Shown piece after piece: positions 1 to 11,057 of a stretch of 64,000 nt of DNA. This DNA is from Selaginella moellendorffii (taxonomy: Eukaryota > Streptophyta > Lycopodiopsida > Selaginellales > Selaginellaceae), in the NCBI RefSeq assembly GCF_000143415.4, contig NW_003314269.1:2969060-3033059 (forward strand), written 5' to 3'. The position numbers were made by a program, and so were the translations under genes. Below the pieces are notes generated by a model that saw only the letters and a list, made by a program, of their open reading frames with translations, was not told where the DNA came from and searched no databases. The first letter of the stretch is position 1, and each line of letters begins with the position of its first letter.

Positions 1-421
1 TTGTTGCCGTGCCTCCCTGCTCGAGAGCTCCAGGCAGCCGATCGTTCCACTCATCCCTCCCACCACGGTAACATAACATCTTTCTCTTCGGTGTCAAAGG
101 ATTTTGGTTTTTCGCTTCTAGTGGATGTGGAGCGCCACGCCCGGGAGTTCATGGAAGCGGCGAAGCAGCTGCAAGTATTTTTCATTCGGGTACAGCATGA
201 ACACCAGCCTCCCAAAGAGGAGCTCTTGAAAAAGGTTCGTCTTTTACTCCATGTGATTTTTCTTGTCTTAGAACTTTAGTCTCCAGGAAATTGCTGGGCT
301 CGAAAGCGAGCTCAGGGCGAAAGACGAGCTGATTAAACGGCAGAAGAGGCTGCTCCAGGGATGGCGTGACATTCTCAAAGCGCAAAAGCTCAAGCACATT
401 CATGAGCTCGAGAGAGTCTAA
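1..421 (+). CDS. MED28: Mediator complex subunit 28 (MED28), 5' end outside window
   Basis: Three exons (1-67, 122-234, 287-421) give an uninterrupted 104-residue frame ending in TAA at 419-421. It begins with LPCLPARELQAADRSTHPSH, which resembles the conserved plant MED28 segment as I recall it, and continues with a helical stretch (EFMEAAKQLQVFFI) and a charged coiled coil ending HIHELERV. MED28 is a head-associated subunit of the nuclear Mediator complex, which bridges transcription factors and RNA polymerase II. The first codons lie upstream of the window, so the start is missing. The second intron is placed to use the TCTCCAG acceptor, which keeps the frame (LLKK/EIAGLE). The gene converges on the zinc-finger gene, with only 80 bp between stop codons. 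The family call is from remembered similarity. Confidence 0.8.
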
Positions 422-437
422 AGCAATTTGTAAGTTA

Positions 438-513
438 CTTGGTAACGAGTTTGATCTTGGAGCATAGCGTCTATACTTGCTAACGAGTTTGATCTTGGGG
501 CTTAGCGTCTACC
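438..513. repeat. Imperfect tandem duplication at 3' end of ZNF830-like gene
   Basis: A segment of about 35 bp beginning taacgagtttgatcttgg occurs at about 442-475 and again at about 480-513. The second copy contains the reverse complement of the zinc-finger gene's last codons and stop; the first lies just downstream of that stop. Confidence 0.8.
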
Positions 514-1644
514 TCGCCAATCCAAAACCGTGTCTTCGTCGCTCTCGTCATCGCTTGATAATTCGTCAAGTAAGTTCTCTGGCTTCTTTGGCTTTGAGCC
601 TCCCGACTTGGTCTCGTCGCGTAACTCGAGCTTTCGTTTCTTAAGCATCTCAACGCGTTCCATACAAACGCTGGAAAAAAACAGAGAGAAAGAAAATCAG
701 AGTTGTGAAAACCCAGAGCAAGAGTCTAGCTCTACCTTTGCTCAATTTCTTCTTCCTCGTGTCGGATTTCTGCTGCTTCAACCTGGATAAATCTATGAGC
801 GAAAGAGAAATCCACACAAAAGAATACGTACCTCCTCTTCCCGGTGCCTATCATCGACTGCCTTGACATCCTCCTCTATAAGCTTGTGGAAATGGTCCAG
901 CTCCTCCCTAGACGCAGAAACCTTTTAGCTTCACACCCAAAACCTGGCAAATACGTACTGCATGTTGATCTTAGGCGCTTCTACTCCTCGAGCCTTCATG
1001 TCCGCGGCCGCATTGTCAAAGAAGCCTTCAGGCAAGGGTCCAGTCGTATCCTTGCTTTGAGCAGGAGGAGCTTCACCATTGCTTGGTTTCCGGTTAGAAT
1101 CGGCTGCAAAGTTAGCTATCTCTCAGTCACGGCATCAAAAGATCACAACTAGGCTTGTCTCACCTCGCTGAGAGTCACCTTTTACTGCCTCCGATTTATT
1201 CCCATTTTGCTCGGCTTTTTGCGCTACTGAGGTCGATCGAGTTGGCTCGGCAGTAGCGGCAGCGGCTTTCAATCGCTTTGCTCGCTCTTTCAACTCATCG
1301 GCAGCCTGCAGAAGAAAAGGATTTTTTTTCCCACTCTCAGCCACCCTGCACAGTGAGAAACTTACTTACGCTAAAACGCGAAAGAAATTTCTCTCTCGGC
1401 TTACTTCTTTGTGCTGTTGAGATGCGAGATGAGCTCCCCAAAGAGCCTCCGTCTTGATCGATATGTTACAGACTTTACAAACAAGCTGCCCGAGATCATT
1501 GTACCTGAGAAAGAAAGAAAATCACTCAGATACTCGCTCTTTCTCAATGATTTCGTACCTCGCCAGAGGTGAATCGATCTTCTCCTTGCGCTCCTCCGCC
1601 TGCCGCAGCCGCGACCGGAACATCGCCTTCCTGGTCGCGTCCAT
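502..1644 (-). CDS. ZNF830/ARS1-type C2H2 zinc-finger protein
   Basis: Spliced on the minus strand through short introns, this gives about 255 residues. It starts MDATRKAMFRSRLRQAEERK and runs into IDSPLARYNDLGQLVC, the N-terminal signature of ZNF830 and Arabidopsis ARS1. One C2H2 finger is visible (VCKVC...GAHLASQQH, spacing C-x2-C-x12-H-x5-H). An Ala/Lys-rich helix, the segment LPEGFFDN, a Glu-rich coiled coil and an acidic tail ending SDEDTVLDWRGRR follow. Animal ZNF830 is nuclear and linked to pre-mRNA splicing and DNA repair; ARS1 affects ABA and ROS responses. These roles are family knowledge, not shown here. The start lies 47 bp from the divergent OFD1-like start. The 3' end carries a short tandem duplication. 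Confidence 0.8.
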
Positions 1645-1691
1645 TCCTCGCGCAGAGAAATTGTAAGAACCCTAAAAACGCAACCCTAAAA
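1645..1691. promoter_or_regulatory. 47-bp divergent inter-ATG region (ZNF830-like / OFD1-like)
   Basis: Only 47 bp separate the two outward-facing start codons, so both 5' leaders and any shared core promoter must be extremely short, or must overlap or extend into the neighbouring gene. I see no TATA box. The region contains cctaaaaacgcaaccctaaa, which resembles the AAACCCTA telo-box element common in plant housekeeping promoters. Confidence 0.55.
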
Positions 1692-3586
1692 ATGGAGCCC
1701 TTGTCAGGTGAAGAGCTCAAAGAGGAGCTCTTCTTGTCCTTCCAATCCGCTGGGATTCTCGGGCGTGTCAAGGTTCTTGTCACGCTGATCGCCACGATTT
1801 CCATGGCTAAAATGCCCGCATTCTTTGTGGTTTTCCTTTTCTCTTTCTCTAGAGCCAGCTGCGATCGGCATTGATTCACAAGCTCCGGGGAGACGACCAT
1901 TCGCTGTTTGATCCATCGATGCGGGCAAGGCCATCGCTCCAGGATCGGATCTTAGCGAGCACGTTTGTGGAGTATCTGGAGGCCTACGGCTTTAAGTTCA
2001 CCCAGTCGGTGTTCTTCCCGGAGAGCCAATTGGACTCTTGGCCACCATTCTCGCGCGATGAAGTGGTGCAAATCCTTCGTCTCGATCTAGCACCATTCTG
2101 GATCACAAAAGAGGTACGTCCTTTGCCTCCTTGAGGTCGTCTTCTCTTGCGAGTTTCGCTTACTTCCTCTTTAGCTTTGAGAACTCTTTGCGCTTGATCT
2201 TGGCTTTCGAGTTTATGTTGCGATTTCTTCCAGGTCTCGGGGGAACGCAGCTGTCTTGCACAGCAGTTGATCGCCATTGTCCAGCATTTTCTTTCCTCGG
2301 CAAGCACTCGAGATTCCTCGACCCAAACTGAGGAGATTGGTCCCAAGAAGCTCGGTTTGTCAAAAGAACTTCTTTGATTCCTCTGATGAAACAATTTAGA
2401 TGCCTGGCTCAAGGAGATCGACGACGCTTTCAAAAAGAAGCTGGAGAAAGAACAAGAGATTAGCTCGTCAAGGACAGCAGAGGAGCGAGTGACAAAACTG
2501 CACCGAGATTTTGACAAACAAGTACGAGCTGAAGTTGATGCTCAGGTAATTTCTTCTCTTCCTTTCCCGTTGGTGGCTTGCGAGCTTCGGCGTTTTACAC
2601 ACACAGGTGAAAAGAATTCGCGAGGTCGAAGTTGCGCAAGCCAGGATGGATGAAGCTGCTTCATACCGTCGGTATGGTATTCTTCTTTCCGCCACTCCAA
2701 CTTAAGTTTCACTGCTTCGACTTGTTCAGGCAGCTAGCTAGTGCTCGAAAGGACTTGGATGACATGCAAAGGACGCTGCGGGAGCAATTGGCTCAACAAG
2801 AGGCGACGCTCGAGGAGAGGTTTCAAGCCAAGCAGAGAGTAAATTGCAAAACTCGACTTCCCAGCGCTTACCTCTTCCAAGTTCTCTCCAGGAAGTTGAG
2901 TTCTTGGCCTATCAACAGCGCCAACGAGCTCTAGAGACCACAGAAGATATTCGTACACGCACTGATAAGCTCAAACTTGACACCGAAGTTCAGGTAGCGT
3001 GACGAATGGATCACTGGTTTCTTACGCTGGCTGCCGTGGATCGCAGGAGAGAGGCTGGCAGAGAAGAGAGGAGGCTTTGCAAGCGAGGGAAATGCAAGTG
3101 AAGATCCGGGAAGAAGATGCAAACCATCTCAAGGAGTTTCTTCACTCCCAGGCAGAAGAAGTTCTTGCAATGTAAGCAGACTTTATTATCTCTTCCAAGT
3201 TTAACACTGTCGGTTTTATTCAGGAGAAAAAACCAACTTGAAAAGGAATACCAGAGCCTTCGCGAGAAGCTGTTGATGGAACGCTCGACACTGGAAGGTA
3301 AACATTTTCGATCTGTAGAGGGAGAATTGCTAAGAATCTGGAGGATTAACGAGAAAACTTCCTGCGTCCAGCCGAGAAAAACCAATTAAACGAGGAGAGA
3401 CGAGCCATTACCTCGTCAAGAAACGATAAAGAGCTCATCCAGGCGCTGTATCGTCGGCTCTCGGCCGAAGAGGCGCAAAGAAAATCACTGCTCGTGAGAA
3501 TCAACGAGGTAGAACATCCAGAAAACACGAGATGATCGCTTGATCTTTACTTTCTGCAGCTCACAGCCGCTGGATCTCCCGTTTGA
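1692..3586 (+). CDS. OFD1-like centriole/basal-body protein (LisH + coiled coil)
   Basis: Ten or eleven exons (1692-1772, 1853-2113, 2234-2354, 2400-2545, 2607-2671, 2730-2838, 2892-2993, 3047-3171, 3224-3297, then 3372 onward) splice into one 415-residue frame. The N-terminus matches the pattern of OFD1: an ELKEELFLSFQSAGILGRVK helix, then SQLRSALIHKL, then a LisH motif (about residues 55-90, ending SVFFPESQL). The rest is charged coiled coil. OFD1 works at centriolar distal ends and basal bodies in ciliogenesis, so a role in making the flagellate sperm of a lycophyte is inferred. Human OFD1 is about 1,000 residues, so this is a short version. The last exon may end at TGA 3533-3535 by read-through, or splice at 3509-3559 and end at 3586; both give 415 residues. 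Confidence 0.72.
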
Positions 3587-3781
3587 ATTCCAACCGTCGG
3601 ATCCGAATCTCCGCATGATGCCCAAAAGGAAGATTCCATCCGTTTCTTTTATTTCCACGTTTAGGGTTTGTCAAGGGCGGAGGCGCGGGGGCGCAAGGAG
3701 AAAGGAGGTGAGTCTCCACAATCCCAGCAGGAGCGGCAGATCGATCGGTACGATCGATCAAAAGTTTCAAAGGAAATCAAG

Positions 3782-4384
3782 ATGATGAGCAGCAGCAGCA
3801 GCAGCAGCGCCAGCGCACAGGAGAGGAAATTCGGCGCCGAGAAGGAAATCCGGCTCTACAATCCCTACGATTTCTACGGCACCAGTGGCGGCGCCAGCAG
3901 CGGCGCCGCTGATCTCTACCGGCTGCCCAGCGCGCCCGAGTTCCTCTTCACGGAGGAGGCGGCGTTCCAGCGGCGGTCCCTGGGCGAGAATATCCAGTAC
4001 TACACGGGGGTGGGATACCTTGGCGGCGCTGTGCTGGGCGGAGCCAAGGGGATCTTTGATGGAATAAGGTCGAGGGAGGTGGACGATACCACCAAGCTGA
4101 GGCTCAACCGGGTTTTAAACGCGTCCGGGCACACGGGGAGGAGCATTGGGAACAAGGTTGGCGTGCTGGGGCTCTTGTACGCGGGCGTGGAGAGTGGGAC
4201 GTGGTACTTGCGAGGCGCGGATGATATACTCAACCCGGTGCTGGCGGGGCTGGCGACTGGGGCGCTCTACAAGGCGGCGGCGGGGCCGAGGACGGCAGCC
4301 ATAGCTGGGGCGCTCGGGGGGATTGCGGCGGGGAGTGTTGTGGCAGGGAAGCACATTGTAAGGAGATACTTGCCCAGCCTTTGA
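3782..4384 (+). CDS. TIM23: Mitochondrial inner-membrane translocase TIM23
   Basis: An intronless 200-residue protein. A low-complexity Ser-rich N-terminus precedes LYNPYDFYGT, then PSAPEFLFTEEA, then a Tim17/Tim22/Tim23 membrane domain with glycine-rich helices (GYLGGAVLGGAKG, GVLGLLYAGVESG, NPVLAGLATGALY, GALGGIAAGSVVAG). TIM23 forms the core of the presequence translocase of the mitochondrial inner membrane. I chose the first ATG of the MMSSSS run because the upstream frame (from 3668) is compositionally unlike coding sequence. The poly-Ser tract comes from an AGC repeat at 3788-3808, a possible length-variable microsatellite. Length matches plant TIM23 (about 190-200 residues). Confidence 0.9.
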   Translation: MMSSSSSSSASAQERKFGAEKEIRLYNPYDFYGTSGGASSGAADLYRLPSAPEFLFTEEAAFQRRSLGENIQYYTGVGYLGGAVLGGAKGIFDGIRSREVDDTTKLRLNRVLNASGHTGRSIGNKVGVLGLLYAGVESGTWYLRGADDILNPVLAGLATGALYKAAAGPRTAAIAGALGGIAAGSVVAGKHIVRRYLPSL

Positions 4385-5456
4385 AACGCGCTTTTTTGTC
4401 TGCCTAGGAACAAATTCTTTTCTTCTAATAAAATAAAACATTTTTAAAATCACAGGGTCAGTTGTTTACAAGTTTTAACAGTCTGGGCTAGATTTAATGG
4501 GTTATTTTTATGTTCTTTTAACAAATTGCCCCAAAGAAAATGAGTATTTTAGAAATATAAATTTGGGAGCACAAACTCATGCAGTAAGCAAAGCATTATC
4601 ACTCCGCTTGATAACATTATATTAGGACAAACCTGTATTAATGCTTTAGAGATAATAAAACAAAGTGAACCTTCATCTCAGTTGTTTACAAATTGTTTTA
4701 AGAGTACAGAAAGACAGGATACTCTAATCAGAATGTCTGGTGAGATAATAAAACAAAGTGGAAGGCAATTACTATGCTCTTGATAGCATAGCCAGGAGAA
4801 TGAAATTTGCTGAACATTCTCTTTTGATTCTCAGTTGTTTTTTCTTGGTCTGAAGGTTGCGCCATCAATCACGAGCAGCAGCAGCACAGCTCAAAATTTC
4901 ATAACATTTGTCAAACAAGTATATAATAGACAAGTCTCAGACTTTGTGGATTTTCTAGTCAGTCCTACTATACAGTAATCTAAAGACAATAGCAGCAAAC
5001 TTCAAATCTCCGAGTTGAAACTTAAATACATGCAGCGTTGGATCAGTCTTCCATAGACAAAAACCAAAAAGGAGGGAGAAATTAAGTTCTTGAATGCGAC
5101 CGGTGTTGACGAAATGCAAAGCAGGACACTTGTTCTTCATTCTAGAAGTGTCAATTGCATCTTCTCGCATTGACCCACCGTTGACGAAGGCACCCACGCA
5201 GACATTGTCTTGCGTCTCTTTACCACCACTTCACAGTCGTTTTGCCGTCACTCGACTGATTAGAGCTTCCGCTCTACGGCGATTTTGTGGTTGTGTCGCT
5301 CTTGCTGGCACTCCATCCCACTCCATCTCGTATCCATCGCGCTGATCTTGATACGCGACTAGCGCCCGTCTTTCATTGTCCGATCGATACGAGTGATCAT
5401 TCTTATAGGCCGATCGAGATCTTATCGTCCCAGCAGGGAGCGCGAGAGGATATATC
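4385..5456. other. Intergenic, AT-rich; no gene recognised
   Basis: After the TIM23 stop there are AATAAA-like signals (aataaaataaaac near 4428). A 19-bp direct repeat, gagataataaaacaaagtg, occurs at about 4650 and 4742, and variants of cagttgtttac recur at about 4449, 4680 and 4833. I see no coding potential or RNA gene. The right end should hold the promoter and leader of the membrane-protein gene. Confidence 0.6.
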
Positions 5457-5984
5457 ATGACAACTTTGATCATGCTGGTGCTGGCTCTCTTGATTGATTC
5501 GCCTCGATGGAGCGTAATTGCAGCCGCAGCAGGCCACCGATATACTTCTTCTTCGTCTTCGTCTTTTTCGTCCTTGATTTCGCCAGTTGCTGGCAGCAGC
5601 AATCACTGGCATCTTATCTCGCCTTCCAGCGCGGGCTTGAGAGTTCTCTCATCTCCATCTCCAGCTCCAGCTCCAGCACATCCAAAGTCTCAAGCTCCCG
5701 TGACTTCTCGTCCAAAGCCTCCGCGAGCTCGATCAGATCCAGGAGGTAGTGAAGACGGCGATGGCAGCGGCGATGGCGATGGTGTGGAGGAAATCTCTCC
5801 TTTGATGCAAGCGATATCGGCGAGAAGACACGGGGGAGGGAAGCAAGAAGGGATAATCGCGGGTGTGGTGTTTGCTTGCATACTCGCCGTGCTCTTGCTC
5901 ATCGCTGGCTCCTACATCTATGTCACCAGGAAGTACCATCTGGAGCGAGTAGGCTCTCTTCGCACAGATTCAAGCGACCTTTGA
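5457..5984 (+). CDS. Unrecognised secretory single-pass membrane protein
   Basis: An intronless 175-residue protein. Residues 1-25 (MTTLIMLVLALLIDSP...) look like a signal peptide. Residues 28-125 are low-complexity Ser/Pro/Ala with a PSPAPAPA stretch typical of arabinogalactan-type glycosylation, followed by an acidic GSEDGDGSGDGDG run. Residues 132-156 form one strong transmembrane helix (IIAGVVFACILAVLLLIAG), ending with a short basic cytosolic tail (TRKYHLERVGSLRTDSSDL). This predicts a type I plasma-membrane protein with a hydroxyproline-rich ectodomain, possibly a membrane-anchored AGP-like cell-wall protein. I do not recognise a named family. Translation is supported mainly by the coherent topology. 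Confidence 0.55.
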   Translation: MTTLIMLVLALLIDSPRWSVIAAAAGHRYTSSSSSSFSSLISPVAGSSNHWHLISPSSAGLRVLSSPSPAPAPAHPKSQAPVTSRPKPPRARSDPGGSEDGDGSGDGDGVEEISPLMQAISARRHGGGKQEGIIAGVVFACILAVLLLIAGSYIYVTRKYHLERVGSLRTDSSDL

Positions 5985-6317
5985 AGAACAAACACTGGAT
6001 CCATTAAATTTTTTTTTTTCCTTTTTCCTTGGCGATTTCTTCTTGTAAACTGTTCGTAAATTTCACGTAAATTCTCCGCAGATTTTCTTGGCATTTCTTC
6101 ACTAGGCAAAGGATTCAAGAACTTTAATTTCACGTAAGCTTTCCAGATTCTCGAGAAATTACAGTGCATTAGTTTCTACACATGAAAGTTTAGAACTACA
6201 ATGATCTCAAAATTTCCCCCGACTTGGCATCTGCTGGCGTGCATTAGGCCTCGCTGAAAAGAAGAACGACTAAAAAGAAGAAAGAAGAATCAATCTCTTT
6301 GTTTGTCAATCTCTCTC

Positions 6318-9124
6318 TCACTTGTCCATGATCATGCTACTGTTTGCCAGCCCCTGCAATCGCTCGTGAGCCTCGAAGCACTGCTTGGAGAAGGCCCTGG
6401 CCGCGTAGAAGATGCTCGGCAGCCCAAGCTCCAGGCTGCTAATCGTCTTGGCCTTGGATCTCTCCCCGAGCTCCTCGGCCTTCTCCCTCTCCTCGTCCCG
6501 CCTCCTCTTGAGCACCTCCAGCTGCGCTCTCTTCTCCGTCATGGCGACGCTCCGCGCGTTGCTCCCCCCGCGGACCACCTCCACCGGCACCTCCCCGTTC
6601 TCGTCCGTGCTCACAGTCCGGCTCACCGCCGCGCTCCTGGCGTGCTTCCTCTCATACTTCTCCACGTAAATCTCCCGCGCCTTCACCTCCTTCTCCAGCG
6701 CCTCCACCTTCTTCCTGTGCCGCGACTCCTCCTTTTGCATGTCCACGATCAGCTGGAGGTCCGCCACGAACGTGTTGATGGCCTCGAGCGCGCTCCTGTC
6801 CGGGAGCCTGTCCAGCGCCATTTGCCACTCGTGGCACAGCGTGGAGATGGGCTTGGGTGACGCGGCGTGGAAGATCCCCTTGTCCAGCTCCACTGACTTG
6901 ACGCTCACCTTGACGTAAACGTTGAGCTGTTGCATGAAGACTTTGTGGCTGCTCACCACCGAGCCGAAGTACTGGTGCCAGCGGCTGAGCGCCACCTTGA
7001 GCTGCTCGGTCGCCACCTTGTGGAGGCTGTTGGTCGACTCCACCACGTCCGAGCAGTCGAGCTTCTTCATCTCCGCCACTGCCTTGTACTGTTCTTCGTG
7101 GCATTCGTGAGTTTTCTTCCACATCTCGTACAGCCTGTTTTGGTTCTTTCGAAGGTTAGCTTAGCTCTACGAAACTTTATAGCTAGTTTGCGTACCCTTT
7201 GAGGAGCTCCAGAAGTTGTGGATACAGTTCCGAGTCCCGGAGCCTGAGCACGGCGTTGCGAGCCGTGTCCACGCCTTGCATTGCAACGACATGACGGGTG
7301 TGCAGCAATTTCTCCGCTGCTTTTGCCTTTTCGATCGCTTCGGCATTTCCTCCTCTAGATTCCTCCTTTTGTATCCAAGTGTTCTTCTTCTCGAGCTCTA
7401 CGCGCAGGCCTTCAGCTCTCTAAAGGAGACGAAAGAAAAGAGTTAAAGAGACGCGCTTTCATAATTCGAAAAGGGAGAACTAGACCTTGACTTCGTCGTA
7501 CAGCTTCTTCTCCCATGCAAGCAATCGATCTAAAGTGGAGGCGTGGGTTCCAGTCGCGTCACCACTTTCATCATCGAATACCGACTGCTCTGCTGCCGCT
7601 CTGGCCAAAGAGGAATTGCTGCTGCTCCAAGAAATAGCTCTCAGAACCTTCTTTGCATGAGTTTCATCGGCTACAAACACAAAACCGGTGTTATTAGAAA
7701 AGCAGAACCAAAACGAACCAAAAAAAAAGAAAGAGAAGAACTTACATCTGCCATCAATGAAATTTGGATGGAAGGAAACACGCTGCGCCTCGAGCATCGA
7801 AGCCACATGCCTTCCACTTTCGTAAGCCACCTCGAAAGGTTCCACAATGCGCTTGAGCACAGCAACTAGCTCACCGTTGCCTCCTCGTTTTGAAGAAGTC
7901 ACAATGCTCAAGTCGGACTTTGGCAGGTCATAGCTCACAGTTTTTTTCGCTGGTTCTTCCTCAGGCTCAGCCTCCTCGTTTTCTTCCTCCTCTTCACCAT
8001 CTTCCTCTTCTTCCTCCTCTTCGTCCAATTCGTCCTCGTCCTGTTCTTCTTCCTCCTCGTCTTCATCCTCGTCCCCTTCATCCACAGTTGAGGGCCGTCT
8101 GTGCATTTGTTCTTGCTGCTTTTGCTTCAGTTCCATCTCCTGCTGCTGTTGCAGCTTCAATTTTCTTTCCTCTTCTTCCTTTCGCTGGTCACAAAAAGAA
8201 CAAAAAAGCGGACATTAGTTAGCTTTGCCATGCATGCTTCGCACTAATTACCTGAGCTTCTTTTTCTTCCTCCTCTTGAAGCTTCCTACGCTTCTCCTCT
8301 TCGAGTTGCTGCTGCTTACGTCGATCTTCGTCATCGAATTCTTCTTCGTTGTCGTCTGATCTTGGCAACGGCACGGCTGAGTGGGAAAACTCAAACAGAT
8401 CAGACATCATCCAGGACGAGCTCGGAGGTGGCGGTGGTGGCGGAGGTGCCTTGCTCGAAGGAACTGGAGGAGGTGGCGGAGGTGGAACCCAGTCATCTTC
8501 ATCTTCACTCGACACTTTAACATTGTTCTCCACACTTGAAGACTCCTTCACGTCTTTCTGCGGCTCCGTCAACTCCTCTTCCATCACGGAACTTGCTTGT
8601 TGCTCACGAAGTTCCGGCTCAGGCGATGGTGATGGAGATGGAGAAACCTCCTTTTTCTTAATCGTGCTGCTGCTGCTGCTTCGAGCAGCCTTCACCGGTG
8701 GAGTTGACGAGTTGTCGGCGTTCTTTGGCACCGCTGCTGAGGTTTTCTTCCTCTCGAAGTTCATCGGTGGCAAGCTGACAGTTCTCTTCATCGAATTCAG
8801 CACCATGGGTGACGGTGAATTCTTCTGCTGAGACGTTGCCGAAGGCCGGTACAGCGGAGGAAGTGGAGGAGGTTTTGCAGGCTTCATAGGCGTTGCGGTT
8901 GTCATAGGAGTGGACGAAGCAAACGTTGGCGAGGCCGTGTCCTGGAACTCAGCCTCCTTGAACTGGCTGAAGGCGGAGCCGATTGTCTTGAGAGCAATTA
9001 CGTAGTTCGAAAAAGCCGCTGCAAAATTGTGACGAGCGCTCACAGCTTCTTTCACGTGCCTTTTACGACTGCTACAAAGTGCCACGACCTCTTCGTTCTC
9101 GATCTTTGATGTAGCACACCCCAT
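6318..9124 (-). CDS. DUF630/DUF632 protein, NRG2/ROLLED-AND-ERECT-LEAF-like
   Basis: The start MGCATSKIENEEVVALC is the classic N-terminus of this plant family: a Gly2 N-myristoylation plus Cys3 palmitoylation signal, then the DUF630 helix (RKRHVKEAVSARHNFAAA). A long disordered middle follows, with Pro-rich blocks (VPPPPPPPVP) and acidic runs. The C-terminal DUF632 region (from KRIVEPFEVAYESGRHVASML to the stop at 6318-6320) is helical and includes LDRLLAWEKKLYDEVK and MWKKTHECHEEQ. Introns are short; a donor is visible after the KEAQ codons near 8251. Relatives include Arabidopsis NRG2 (nitrate signalling) and rice leaf-shape genes; several act at the plasma membrane. The in-frame ATG 9 bp upstream (MST-MGC) would destroy the myristoylation signal, so I start at MGC. 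Confidence 0.82.
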
Positions 9125-9893
9125 GGTCGACAAAGCTTCCTGTTTTCTCGCACAAAATTCCTATCTTCTATAGTACCTGAGCCTTCCTTGCCTCTTGGGG
9201 TCTCCCAAATTCATCTTTCCCTACTACTCCGTTTAACTTATCTGCTGAATCTGATGCACAGCGCGACGAATTCACCAAAATCTAGCCAAGGGAGTTGAGA
9301 AACCTGCTTACCCAAGTAGGGATCCATTTATTGGTGCTTTCGCGTCTCCACCTAGTCGGTGATGCAGGGAAAGGAGCTTCTTTGCCATACGGAAGCGACT
9401 GGGAAACCGAAGGAGCTGTGTTGTTGTTTCTTGCTGTAGCACAAAGCCAAGGACCCACTAGCATCCTCTTTCTCCTGCCACGCTTTTTCTTGGTGTTTTT
9501 TTCATTGTTGGTTGTACCACCGTGACGATGCTCTTGCACGCAGCGACGCATCTTGCTGCATCACGGATCCATATCCGAACCTGCGAGTAAAAAACTCCAA
9601 GGAAAAAAACAGAATGCGAGTGAGTGAGGTTTAAAAGAGGGAGCTTCTCCTAGCTAAAAAGGAGGAGTAAATGCTGCAGAAGATGCCAGACATCGCAAAA
9701 TAGAGATGTAGATATTGACAGCCAAATTGAATGGATCCTATGTCAAACCAGGAAAAGCAAAATGGAATCAAAACAAGGAGGAAAAATGATAAAAACGAAG
9801 GAAACTTACGCTTTGCCGCTTGCGTGGAGTGATTACTTTAATCATCCAGTTGGAGCCGTTCTTGTTGCGTAGGTATATAATATCTCACTGGCT
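9125..9893. other. Divergent intergenic / 5' leader region
   Basis: This lies between the minus-strand NRG2-like start and the plus-strand DUF2301 start. It probably holds both promoters and a leader. A minus-strand open frame (9282-9551, Arg/Lys/Asn-rich) has no recognisable domain and I do not call it a gene. A TATA-like gtatataatatc lies at about 9871-9882, just before the DUF2301 start. Confidence 0.5.
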
Positions 9894-11057
9894 ATGGCGC
9901 TCTTGTTGTCCTCTCTGCCTTTACTCCTATCGGCAACAGCTCCTCGTTCCATACGATCCTTCTCTGCCAGGAGGAGAGGTCCCAGAATTCTCCTGTGTAG
10001 AGCCCAGAGTTCGTCGTCCAAGACCGATGCTGCTCAGGTCTATAATGGTGTCTACGGCCCCTGGTCGATTGATTCGACCGACGTGCGCGAGGTAATGCCT
10101 GAATCTTCGTCGACCATCGTCCTTTTTCTTGAGAATTGGTGTCACTTACTTCCATCACCACCGACTTTTACGCGTTGTGGACTGTGACATGATTTCCTTG
10201 TGTCTCCAGGTCTTCTTGTACAGAGCTGGTCTAGTAACATCGGCAGCTACATTTGTCGCGGTAGCGTCTACGGCGTTCCTGCCGGAAGACAATGTTGTCA
10301 AGTCTGTGATTTCAACTTATCAAGACTTACTTTTTTCGATTGGAGCCGGGTCACTCGGGGTGTCCCTGCTGCTCATACACATCTACGTCACTCCACTGAA
10401 GCGAGCGTTGCAAGTCCTATGGACAGTCGGAGTGGCTGGTTCTATACTTGTAGCATCCAACTTCGCCACTCCAGCTGACAGGGGTCTGGTGGAATTCGTT
10501 GTGGAGAATCCCGCTGCGGTTTGGGCAGTCGGGCCTCTCTTTGCAGCACTCACAGGCCTGGTTTTCAAAGAAGGTAACACTGAGCTCTCCTTTCAGAAAG
10601 AAAAAAAAAATGGAACTCACCACCACTTATGGCTCGTTCGTCAGGATTGTGCTATGGAAAACTAGAGGCGGCACTCCTCTTCTTCGTGATACCATCCTTG
10701 CTCTTGGGTCACCTGGTACGCATCCCATTTTCATGCCTGCACAAAGTTCTTATAAGAAAAACTCATTGCGGCATATCAGTCGGGAGCGATGGATGACAAC
10801 GTAAAGCAAGGTCTACTGGCGGCCTGGATGGGTCTCTTTGCGGTTTTCGCTGGCAGGAAATTCACACAACCAATAAAGGTAGACCTTCTCTGCTTCCTTT
10901 CAAATCTTCTAAAGGAAAAAACCACTGCCAGGATGACATTGGGGACAAATCTATCTTCATGTTTAATGCCCTACCAAAAAGCGAGCAGGAGGCAGTGCTG
11001 CGGTCACGGGCAATGCAAGAAATGCAGGAAAACAACACGGACAGAAGCAATCCATAG
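9894..11057 (+). CDS. Plastid DUF2301 integral membrane protein
   Basis: Five exons (9894-10091, 10210-10573, 10645-10715, 10780-10878, 10932-11057) give exactly 285 residues. Residues 1-45 look like a chloroplast transit peptide (MALLLSSLPLLLSATAPRSI..., rich in Ser and Arg, no acids). The mature part opens with VYNGVYGPWSIDSTDVREVFLYR, the conserved entry motif of the DUF2301 family shared with cyanobacteria. Several hydrophobic helices follow (LVTSAATFVAVAS, IGAGSLGVSLLLIHIYV, GVAGSILVASNF, ALLFFVIPSLLLGHL), then a soluble tail ending ENNTDRSNP. The biochemical role of the family is not known to me; thylakoid or envelope location is inferred from the transit peptide and cyanobacterial ancestry. 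Confidence 0.75.

Noticed and set aside
6303-6860. Long plus-strand frame rich in Leu/Arg/His opposite the NRG2-like gene
   Set aside because: It mirrors the codon structure of the real minus-strand DUF632 exon; no domain, and low-complexity composition typical of an antisense shadow.
9282-9551. Minus-strand 89-codon frame upstream of the NRG2-like gene
   Set aside because: Basic, featureless, no domain; more likely leader or intergenic sequence.
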